This document shows positions 19,699 through 25,927 of a stretch of DNA of 47,502 nt, piece by piece; the first letter of the stretch is position 1; each line of letters opens with the position of its first letter. The stretch spans positions 1 to 47,502 of the forward strand of contig JAKSDO010000072.1 in the NCBI GenBank assembly GCA_022360055.1, written 5' to 3'. The position numbers and the translations under genes were made by a program. Source of the stretch: Cytophagales bacterium. GTDB taxonomy: Bacteria > Bacteroidota > Bacteroidia > Cytophagales > Cyclobacteriaceae. The notes under the pieces are model-generated. The model saw only the letters and a program-made list of their open reading frames with translations. It searched no databases and had not been told where the DNA came from.

Positions 19699-19705
19699 AT
19701 CTTTT

Positions 19706-20830
19706 TTGGCAGGTCTTTATATCCATATTCCTTTTTGTAAACAAGCTTGCTATTACTGCGACTTTCATTTCAGTACAAATACCCGCTATACGGAAAAAAT
19801 GATAAAGGCTATTTCCAGAGAATTGGAGTTGCAGGCTTCATATTTGGATGATGACCGGATTAACACCATTTACATTGGCGGTGGAACTCCTTCGATATTG
19901 GGTATCGCTGAATTTGAAAAATTGTTTGATGCCGTTTATTCGCATTATTCGACCGTCTCAAATCCGGAAATTACGATCGAAGCTAATCCCGATGATTTGT
20001 CGTATCAAAAACTAAAATTATTTAAAGAATTCGGGACAAACAGATTAAGCATTGGTATTCAATCTTTTCAAGACAGATTTCTTGAATTTTTAAACAGGGC
20101 GCATCGTTCACAAGATGCAATTGATAGTTTCAATCAGGCAAGGGAATTGGGATTTGAAAACATCTCAATTGATCTGATATTTTCCATCCCAAAGCAAAGC
20201 ATGACCCATGTGGAATTTGACATCTCCAAAGCTTTGGAATTGAACCCTGAGCATATCTCTATATATAGCTTAACAATCGAGAACAAAACCGTATTTGGCA
20301 ACTGGCAGCAAAAAGGAAAATTTAAAACAGTCCCGGAAGAAGAATCTGCAAGACAGTATGATTTCATTATATCAACTTTGGAAAAAGAAAAATATGAACA
20401 GTATGAAATTTCCAATTTTTGCAGGGATAACAGATATTCGAAACACAATACTTCCTATTGGAAAAACATCGGCTATCTGGGAGTTGGGCCCGGGGCACAT
20501 TCTTTCAATGGAAAATCCAGACAATTCAATGTTGCCAATAACCATGTGTATATGAAATCCATCAAAGAAGGAAAAGTTCCCTTTGAAATGGAGGTACTCG
20601 ATCAACGATCATTGGCAAATGAATATCTGCTAACATCACTTCGAACCAAATGGGGTTGCGATTTAAGAAAGCTGACCAAATTATATAGCTATCCCATCAG
20701 GACTCACCGGAAAAGGATAGAACAGTTGGTTGCGGAAAGATTTATTCACATAACAGAAAATATCATATACCTGACCAGAAAAGGCAAGTTTTTAGCGGAT
20801 GAGATTATTGCCGAGCTGCTTTGGATTTAA
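19706..20830 (+). CDS. hemW: HemW, radical-SAM heme chaperone (coproporphyrinogen-oxidase-like)
   Basis: This 374-residue radical-SAM protein has the HemW cluster motif CxxxCxxC (Cys11, Cys15, Cys18 in FCKQACYYCDF). Other family elements are YIGGGTPS, EANPDD, NRLSIGIQSF and GPGAHSF. HemW binds heme and delivers it to respiratory proteins; earlier annotations call it oxygen-independent coproporphyrinogen oxidase HemN, but HemN is longer and has a CxxxCxxCxC motif. The start is TTG: an in-frame TAA lies just upstream and the family N-terminus MAGLYIHIPF begins here. It is divergent from the D15-like barrel by only 22 bp. Confidence 0.93.
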   Translation: MAGLYIHIPFCKQACYYCDFHFSTNTRYTEKMIKAISRELELQASYLDDDRINTIYIGGGTPSILGIAEFEKLFDAVYSHYSTVSNPEITIEANPDDLSYQKLKLFKEFGTNRLSIGIQSFQDRFLEFLNRAHRSQDAIDSFNQARELGFENISIDLIFSIPKQSMTHVEFDISKALELNPEHISIYSLTIENKTVFGNWQQKGKFKTVPEEESARQYDFIISTLEKEKYEQYEISNFCRDNRYSKHNTSYWKNIGYLGVGPGAHSFNGKSRQFNVANNHVYMKSIKEGKVPFEMEVLDQRSLANEYLLTSLRTKWGCDLRKLTKLYSYPIRTHRKRIEQLVAERFIHITENIIYLTRKGKFLADEIIAELLWI

Positions 20831-20870
20831 ACCGGAAAACACACTATATGCCGGCAAAGGCAGATTTTTC

Positions 20871-20884
20871 ATCCGAATTCGGAT
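20871..20884. repeat. 14-bp perfect palindrome
   Basis: ATCCGAATTCGGAT is self-complementary and lies 40 bp past the hemW stop, in a 211-bp spacer that otherwise shows nothing. Role unknown. Confidence 0.4.
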
Positions 20885-21041
20885 CATATCGCGCTGCGCT
20901 TATCGCGGTTAACCCAACTTCCAATCCGAAAAATTCATGGAATTTTGACGGATGGAGATAAATCATCCGGGCGAACTTTCATAAATCATACTTTTAAAAG
21001 TATTGGATTGAATTATTGCTATTTTCAATGTACAATCCGCT

Positions 21042-21704
21042 TTAATTTTTCTCCCCAAGCTGGTAGGTGTACCTCAGGAGTACCGCAATAATCCTAAATT
21101 GGGATAACTCTGATTGTACGACTTTATCTTTATTTATATCACCCAGTCCGATCGTATATCTGGCTTCCGCTGACAGTTTACCTCGACGTAACCGATATTC
21201 AAACCCACCTCCTACAAGTAGTCCGAAATCAATTCTGTTATCCTTATCATTATTAAAGTTATACTGCGCAGTGGACGAATTCCCCGTATTCTCATCTGTA
21301 ACGGTTATGCTCCGGTTCAATGCATAACCCAAATAGGGACCCAGATTAAAAAGACCCCGAAAATTTCCCCCGCCGATATTTATATGTGTTAAAACGGGTA
21401 TCTCCAGGTAGTCCATCTTATTCCTAATTTTCAGATTATTGACATCAACCGTGTCCCTTTCGATCCAACCTCTTTGGGAATAGTTAATCTCCAGTTGTAC
21501 ACCGGCATGCTTTTCTCCCAAAAACTGCACCACCACCCCTCCTATAAATCCCTGAGAATAATTTATTTCGGTGAATTTATACTCCGGATTATTCGAGAAA
21601 TCCATCTGCGAAAGGTTGCTCCCGCCATGAAGCCCTACGGAAAACTGTCCCAATGCGCCGCTTGAAAATATCCCCAGTGTAAGAATTGATAATAGAATTT
21701 TCAT
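21042..21704 (-). CDS. PorT-like outer-membrane beta-barrel protein
   Basis: This 220-residue protein has a signal peptide (MKILLSILTLGIFSSGALG) and then the pattern QFSVGLHGGSNLSQMDF. That pattern and the following alternating strands (RNKMDYLEIPVLTHINIG, GLFNLGPYLGYAL, FGLLVGGGFEYRL) are typical of PF13568 outer-membrane barrels such as PorT. Eight strands are expected. Many Bacteroidota paralogs exist, so a T9SS role cannot be assumed despite its proximity to the T9SS block. It is preceded by a good promoter and stands alone. Confidence 0.82.
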   Translation of the reverse strand: MKILLSILTLGIFSSGALGQFSVGLHGGSNLSQMDFSNNPEYKFTEINYSQGFIGGVVVQFLGEKHAGVQLEINYSQRGWIERDTVDVNNLKIRNKMDYLEIPVLTHINIGGGNFRGLFNLGPYLGYALNRSITVTDENTGNSSTAQYNFNNDKDNRIDFGLLVGGGFEYRLRRGKLSAEARYTIGLGDINKDKVVQSELSQFRIIAVLLRYTYQLGEKN

Positions 21705-21724
21705 ACCTTGTCTTAAAGTAACGT

Positions 21725-21758
21725 CAAAGTTATTGAGAATAATTCTTTTACGTTCAAA
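21725..21758 (-). promoter_or_regulatory. Promoter of the PorT-like gene
   Basis: Read leftward, TTTG (21758-21755), a 22-bp gap and TAACTTTG (21732-21725) match the Bacteroidota -33/-7 pair. The -7 box ends 20 bp before the ATG at 21704. Confidence 0.55.
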
Positions 21759-21837
21759 TCTTAAAATTATTTAACCCGCTTCGCTATAATTCTGAGATTA
21801 TAGTAGATAATTCTTTCTGAATGCAAAATAAATATTA

Positions 21838-21845
21838 TATCTTTG
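21838..21845 (+). promoter_or_regulatory. -7 promoter box of the basic-protein gene
   Basis: TATCTTTG matches TAnnTTTG and ends 25 bp before the ATG at 21871. Confidence 0.5.
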
Positions 21846-21870
21846 CCGCTCGTTTGAAATTGAAGTAAAA

Positions 21871-22269
21871 ATGGCAAGTACCAGACTCGTAAGAAAAGCG
21901 CGAAGAAACCGGGTCGTATCCCGGCAAAGAGTAAACACGATCAAAAGGCTGACCAGCAAGCCTGTAATTAAGAAAGTTGATGTAGAACAGATCAAAGAAG
22001 AATTTGCCAGTCAAAAAGCAAAACCGGTTGCCAAGAAGGAAGAACCCGTAAAGGAGACGCCCGCAGTTGAACCGAAAGCTGAGAAAAAAGAAGCCGCCCC
22101 AGCCGCCCCAAAAGACACCGGAAAAAAAACGGAAAAGGAGCCTAAGGCAAAAGTTACCTCCACTGAAGTAAAAGAAGAGAAGAAGCCCCGGAAAGCTCCG
22201 GCGAAAAAATCCGGATCCAAAAAGGAACAAGCTCCAAAAGCTGAGAAAAAAGAAGGCAAGGCTGAATAA
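21871..22269 (+). CDS. Small basic Lys/Ala/Pro-rich protein (Bacteroidota-conserved type)
   Basis: This 132-residue protein has two parts. The first ~35 residues are strongly Arg-rich (MASTRLVRKARRNRVVSRQR) and lead into a conserved-looking TSKPVIKKVDVEQIKEEF. From residue ~50 to the end there is a low-complexity tail of Lys, Ala, Pro and Glu, with repeats such as KPVAKKEEP and PKAEKKE, like histone-H1 or nucleoid-associated tails. I recall short Bacteroidota proteins with a TSKPVIKKVD element, but no function can be named. Nucleic-acid or ribosome binding is inference from composition. Its own promoter and terminator make it monocistronic. Confidence 0.75.
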   Translation: MASTRLVRKARRNRVVSRQRVNTIKRLTSKPVIKKVDVEQIKEEFASQKAKPVAKKEEPVKETPAVEPKAEKKEAAPAAPKDTGKKTEKEPKAKVTSTEVKEEKKPRKAPAKKSGSKKEQAPKAEKKEGKAE

Positions 22270-22298
22270 AATACATCGGATTGCCTATTAAAATATGG

Positions 22299-22330
22299 AT
22301 AGGTCTGTCGAATGGCAGACCTATATTTTT
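22299..22330 (+). terminator. Terminator after the basic-protein gene, overlapping the yfcE 3' end
   Basis: ATAGGTCTG and CAGACCTAT form a 9-bp stem with an 8-nt loop followed by ATTTTTGC. The right arm runs into the stop codon of the convergent phosphoesterase gene at 22321. Confidence 0.75.
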
Positions 22331-22824
22331 GCTCTTTTTCCCAGCTTTACAACCTCCAGATTTTCGATTCGTGCGTTTTTAAGTTCGAACCGCACAATAG
22401 TTTTTTCATGGTGAAATCCATATCTTCCTGCCGCACCGGGGTTGATACATAGCGATCCTGGACGATTCGGATCAGGCATGATCTTCAATATGTGCGAGTG
22501 ACCGCAGATAAATAATTTCGGGTTCAGCTTTTTGATTCGATTTAAAGTTCTCGGATTGTACCGTGGCGGATACCCTCCAATGTGCGTCATCCAAACAGAG
22601 ACGCCTTCCAAAATGAATGATTGATCTTCGGGATATCGATTTTTCAACTCGCCTCCATCGATGTTTCCATAAACAGCCCTAAATGGTTTAAAAGCTTCCA
22701 GCTCAACGGCCACCTCCAGACTTCCTATGTCACCCGCGTGCCAGATCTCATCTACATGTTCGAAGTATTTAAAAACCTTATCATCGAGGTAGGAGTGCGT
22801 ATCGGAAAGCAGACCAATCTTCAT
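22321..22824 (-). CDS. YfcE-like metallophosphoesterase
   Basis: This 167-residue cytosolic metallophosphoesterase belongs to the YfcE/MJ0936 family. The family start MKIGLLSDTHSY lies at 22824, and the longer frame to 22866 adds 14 unlike residues. Metal-binding motifs appear in order: SDTH (residue ~8), HAGDIGS, GNIDGG, WMTHIGG and GHSHI. Such enzymes hydrolyse phosphodiester substrates in vitro with Mn2+; the physiological target is uncertain. It converges on the basic-protein gene, sharing its terminator hairpin, and diverges from the small membrane protein gene 42 bp away. Confidence 0.88.
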   Translation of the reverse strand: MKIGLLSDTHSYLDDKVFKYFEHVDEIWHAGDIGSLEVAVELEAFKPFRAVYGNIDGGELKNRYPEDQSFILEGVSVWMTHIGGYPPRYNPRTLNRIKKLNPKLFICGHSHILKIMPDPNRPGSLCINPGAAGRYGFHHEKTIVRFELKNARIENLEVVKLGKRAKI

Positions 22825-22866
22825 ATATTGCAATTTTTCAATGGAAAACCCGAAATTAGCGACCAC

Positions 22867-23064
22867 ATGGAAACTATTTTACTTTTTCTGCGAATTCTTT
22901 TCCGGATATTTCTTGTTGTCACTGTGTTGGGAATGATCAGGCCCTGGTGGGTATTGTGGTTTCTGGATTTTAAAAATCGTCTGAGTGTGTTGAAATATTA
23001 TGGCAGTATTGCGGTGTTGCTGGGTTTGGCCGAATGGGTTGCGGAACTATTGACCCGATGTTGA
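22867..23064 (+). CDS. Small membrane protein, 65 residues
   Basis: Within a longer open frame the likely start is the ATG at 22867, giving METILLFLRILFRIFLVV and then a second hydrophobic stretch (YYGSIAVLLGLAEWVAELL). Two membrane helices are separated by a basic, Trp-rich segment (RPWWVLWFLDFKNR). The protein is not recognised. It is divergent from the YfcE-like gene, and the longer upstream extension of the frame (from 22621) would overlap that gene entirely, so it was rejected. Its reality rests only on composition and spacing. Confidence 0.5.
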   Translation: METILLFLRILFRIFLVVTVLGMIRPWWVLWFLDFKNRLSVLKYYGSIAVLLGLAEWVAELLTRC

Positions 23065-23278
23065 TGACCTCCCGAATGCGGGGAAAGACAGGTTTTTAGT
23101 ATCGATTAATTACCGCCGGATCAGCCCTGTTATCCTTTCTTTCCGATCCGAGAAACATAAAGTTCAAGCTTGTGTACGCGTTGGATAAGTGGTTTTAGAG
23201 CTATATTTGGTTTGGATTGCCAAAAGACCAGACGAGGCATGTCCGGAAAACCAAAATTCTTTTCACAGATACCTGCTC
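23065..23278. other. Spacer with no recognisable gene
   Basis: No gene, tRNA, hairpin terminator or promoter pair was recognised between the small membrane protein and the sorting-domain remnant. It may be decayed coding DNA belonging with that remnant. Confidence 0.35.
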
Positions 23279-23412
23279 CTATTTAACCAGTAATCTTCTG
23301 GCAACTATACTTTCGGCCGTTTCAAATACGACCGTGTAAATACCTGCTTTCAGTTGCAGACGGATGTTTTCACGATAATCCTGTTTTACCGGGCCCGCTT
23401 GCCAATTACTTG
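23279..23412 (-). pseudogene. Orphan remnant of a T9SS C-terminal sorting domain
   Basis: Read leftward, the frame ending at the TAG at 23279-23281 gives ENIRLQLKAGIYTVVFET followed by AESIVARRLLVK and stop. The pattern L-x-AG-x-Y-x-V-x-F and a terminal RRLLVK is typical of the end of type IX sorting domains. The frame is closed upstream by a TGA around 23424, inside the 3' end of the methyltransferase gene, and no signal peptide or cargo domain precedes it. About 45 codons survive. It is best read as the tail of a lost secreted protein, truncated by a rearrangement that placed the methyltransferase/asd pair here. Confidence 0.6.
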
Positions 23413-24615
23413 TCAAAAAGCCCTCTCACACCACAAAAGCACTCTTTTACCATTCGTCAAAGTAGTTCCTATGAGAAATTGATCTCCCCCGTCTTTTAGA
23501 GCGAATTTTTTTTTAAGCTGAGACGGAGAAAGCGGATAGTTCCTCGAGATCACATTTGCTTGTTTATTCGGGAACTGCCGCAGAATATCCCCTTTGTTTG
23601 GTTTTACTACCTCTTTGATAATAAGAGCTTTCCCCGGAAATTCCACAACAAGTTTATCCGATGTATAAAGATGCGTGTGTTTATGAAGCTTTTTTAAATT
23701 GTATCTTTTTCCTACCAATTTGAATGCACCGGCTTTTAAAATTGCCGCACTGGGTTCGTAGAGGTATTTGCGCGGGAGCGAAAAATCACTTTTGGATTCA
23801 ATTTCTTCCTTGTAAAAAAACGTGAACTCCGAAGAACTTCCCCCGTTTTTATTCAGCTCAATTGCATGAATTCCGGCAGATCTTCGCCCTTTATCAATAA
23901 GGAAAAGCACTTCCTTAACTTCCCCTTTCACCGAAACTACCCAAATGTCTGCAGGATCAAAATCCCTGATCAGCAGCGATAAATCAACCAGAGGAGATAA
24001 TTTAACGAGTATCTGTGCGGCACGATTCATGCATGAAGGAATTATCTCGTATAAATCCGGAAAGCAATCGCTTATTCGGAAGACTTTTTTATCTTCGGAC
24101 CGCCTGGACGGATCGATGAAAACTCCATCGAAAAGCTTTTTTTCAACGGAGGAGGTGAGATTTTGATGAAGAAAATTTTCTGCCGTTGACCGATAAATTT
24201 TTATGTTTGTCTTACCTAATATCTTAAAATTATGATGGGCTAATTCACATAAGTTTTCCACGGGTTCTACATATAATACTTCCTCAAACCGATCCGAAAA
24301 AAAACTCGTATCCACCCCCATCCCTCCTGTGAGATCAATCAATGATTTACCCCGGATAAGGGATGCTTTGAACCTGGCCGTTACTTCGGAGGATGACTGT
24401 TCTATTGAGACCGGCGGAGGCCAGACAATGTTCTCTTTCTCAGTCCACGAGGGCGTTTTTGACTTTGCCTTTTGCAATGATTGAATTTGTCGGATCGCTT
24501 CATCCAACGGGAAACCATCTTCTTTTTTTTTGTTCAGCGAAAGTAGAAAAGGATCATCGCGCTGATGATCCCTGATGTATTTTTGAACTTCCGGCGAAAG
24601 AAGTTTCCGTATCAT
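23413..24615 (-). CDS. SAM-dependent methyltransferase, THUMP-like family
   Basis: This is a 400-residue class I methyltransferase. The start at 24615 (MIRKLLSPEVQKYI) lies 4 bp beyond the asd stop; the longer frame would overlap asd. A helical N-terminal part (1-85) is followed by the SAM-binding motif SLIDLTGGMGVD (91-102), the acidic strand end EVLYVEPVE and the catalytic-loop-like GVFIDPSRRS. The C-terminal region has the small basic THUMP-like domain (YLYEPSAAILKAGAF onward). Bacteroidota homologs are usually annotated as THUMP-like or RNA methyltransferases; target unknown. It is co-transcribed with asd. Confidence 0.82.
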   Translation of the reverse strand: MIRKLLSPEVQKYIRDHQRDDPFLLSLNKKKEDGFPLDEAIRQIQSLQKAKSKTPSWTEKENIVWPPPVSIEQSSSEVTARFKASLIRGKSLIDLTGGMGVDTSFFSDRFEEVLYVEPVENLCELAHHNFKILGKTNIKIYRSTAENFLHQNLTSSVEKKLFDGVFIDPSRRSEDKKVFRISDCFPDLYEIIPSCMNRAAQILVKLSPLVDLSLLIRDFDPADIWVVSVKGEVKEVLFLIDKGRRSAGIHAIELNKNGGSSSEFTFFYKEEIESKSDFSLPRKYLYEPSAAILKAGAFKLVGKRYNLKKLHKHTHLYTSDKLVVEFPGKALIIKEVVKPNKGDILRQFPNKQANVISRNYPLSPSQLKKKFALKDGGDQFLIGTTLTNGKRVLLWCERAF

Positions 24616-24619
24616 TTTA

Positions 24620-25624
24620 TTATTCCTGGAGTGTCGGCACCAAATGATTGGCCACCATATACTCGGCGATCTGCACCGCGTTGGTGGCAGCACCCTTTCT
24701 CAAATTATCCGCTACAATCCACATGTTCAATGTATTTGGCTGAGATTCATCCCTCCTCAGCCGACCGACAAATACCTCATCTTTTTTATGGGCATTCAAA
24801 GGCATCGGATATACATTGTTGGCTACATCATCCTGAAGAATCACGCCATCGGCATTGGCAATTAATGCTTTTACCTCATCCAAATCAAAATCGTTCTCAA
24901 ATTCCACATTTACCGATTCCGAGTGTCCTCCCATTACCGGAAGCCGAACAGTTGTCGCAGTGACCCGGATAGAATCATCGGAGAAAATCTTTTTGGTCTC
25001 ATTTACCATCTTCATTTCTTCCTTGGTGTAGCCATTGTCAAGAAATACATCGATGTGAGGCAATACATTCATATCGATCGGGTGCGGATAAACTTTTTCT
25101 CCCTCCTTTCCAGCTCGCTCATTATTCAATTGATCGACGGCAGCCTTTCCGGTGCCGGTTACGGACTGGTAGGTAGAAACAACAATTCTCTTAATTCGAT
25201 ACTTTTTGTGAAGTGGTTTTAGCGGGACAACCATTTGGATCGTCGAGCAATTCGGATTAGCGATGATCCTGTGATCAATGGTCAGCTCATGCGCATTGAT
25301 TTCCGGTACGATCAATTTATTGTTGGGATTCATCCGCCATGCCGAGGAATTGTCGATAACAATCGTCCCAACTTTGGCAAATTTTGGTGCCCACTCCAAA
25401 GAAGTTCCGCCACCCGCTGAGAAAATCGCAATATCGGGCTTTTTGGCAACAGCATCGGCCAGACCAATTACAGTGTATATTTCACCCTTATATTCAATCT
25501 GTTTACCAACGGATCTTTCAGAAGCAACCAACATTAATTCACTATACCGGAATCTCCTTTCGTCCAAAACTTCCAAAATTTCACCACCGACAAGTCCGGT
25601 GGCTCCAACTACTGCTAGTTTCAT
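24620..25624 (-). CDS. asd: Aspartate-semialdehyde dehydrogenase
   Basis: This 334-residue NADPH-dependent enzyme converts aspartyl phosphate to aspartate semialdehyde for Lys, Thr, Met and diaminopimelate synthesis. The Rossmann motif VVGATGLVGGEILEVL is at the N-terminus, the catalytic cysteine at ~126 in NPNCSTIQM, and the catalytic histidine in MGGHSESVNVEF. Two adjacent ATGs (25627 and 25624) are possible. The downstream methyltransferase gene starts 4 bp after its stop. A TAACTTTG box on the leftward strand (25769-25762) may be its promoter, 138 bp upstream. Confidence 0.96.
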   Translation of the reverse strand: MKLAVVGATGLVGGEILEVLDERRFRYSELMLVASERSVGKQIEYKGEIYTVIGLADAVAKKPDIAIFSAGGGTSLEWAPKFAKVGTIVIDNSSAWRMNPNNKLIVPEINAHELTIDHRIIANPNCSTIQMVVPLKPLHKKYRIKRIVVSTYQSVTGTGKAAVDQLNNERAGKEGEKVYPHPIDMNVLPHIDVFLDNGYTKEEMKMVNETKKIFSDDSIRVTATTVRLPVMGGHSESVNVEFENDFDLDEVKALIANADGVILQDDVANNVYPMPLNAHKKDEVFVGRLRRDESQPNTLNMWIVADNLRKGAATNAVQIAEYMVANHLVPTLQE

Positions 25625-25761
25625 CATTAATAATTGTTATAGATGGCATCATGGAACCCCCGTAAATCACTCCTTCCGAGATCAATGTAGACATTCCCAC
25701 ATGGAGGTTTCATTTTATTTTGTTAATATTAATAAGTAACGGACCCAATTAAATTGGCCTG

Positions 25762-25769
25762 CAAAGTTA
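25762..25769 (-). promoter_or_regulatory. Possible -7 box for asd
   Basis: Leftward TAACTTTG fits TAnnTTTG. It is 138 bp from the asd start, and no -33 element was identified. Confidence 0.35.
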
Positions 25770-25810
25770 AGATTTTTTATTTGAATGAGCAGGCATTGTT
25801 TTGAAATAAA

Positions 25811-25927
25811 ATGAAACCGGTAGGACCGGAGCAAATTCAGGATACACACGAGCACGACTATATTGCTCTGTGCGTCAGCATTATATTGCTCTGTGCGTCA
25901 GCAAACTATAAAAATATAAACGGATGA
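25811..25927 (+). CDS. Small ORF within element copy A (38 codons)
   Basis: The left ATGAAA opens a frame (KPVGPEQIQDTHEHDYI and so on) that stays open through the element and its internal duplication. It ends at a TGA overlapping the ATG of the lamin-tail gene (ATGA). The same frame is open in copy B, and of five differences in the shared first 23 codons four are synonymous. The peptide is not recognised. Whether it is translated, or is a relic of a longer coding source, cannot be told from sequence alone. Confidence 0.35.
   Translation: MKPVGPEQIQDTHEHDYIALCVSIILLCASANYKNING
25857..25902 (+). repeat. 23-bp tandem duplication inside element copy A
   Basis: Two consecutive units (25857-25879 and 25880-25902) share TATATTGCTCTGTGCGTCAG (20 bases of each) and differ at one base near their left end. 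Copy B at 38.5 kb has a single unit, so the duplication occurred in copy A. Confidence 0.85.

Noticed and set aside
20831-21041. Spacer after hemW as a site for a small RNA or tRNA
   Set aside because: Only a short palindrome was found; no cloverleaf or promoter-terminator pair is visible.
22011-22259. Leftward Phe/Ser/Gly-rich frame opposite the basic protein
   Set aside because: It is the antisense reflection of Lys/Ala/Pro-rich codons; the forward gene has promoter and terminator.
25857-25902. Two tandem units as a possible CRISPR repeat
   Set aside because: The units are directly adjacent with no spacer, and no cas genes are present; it is a duplication inside a small element.
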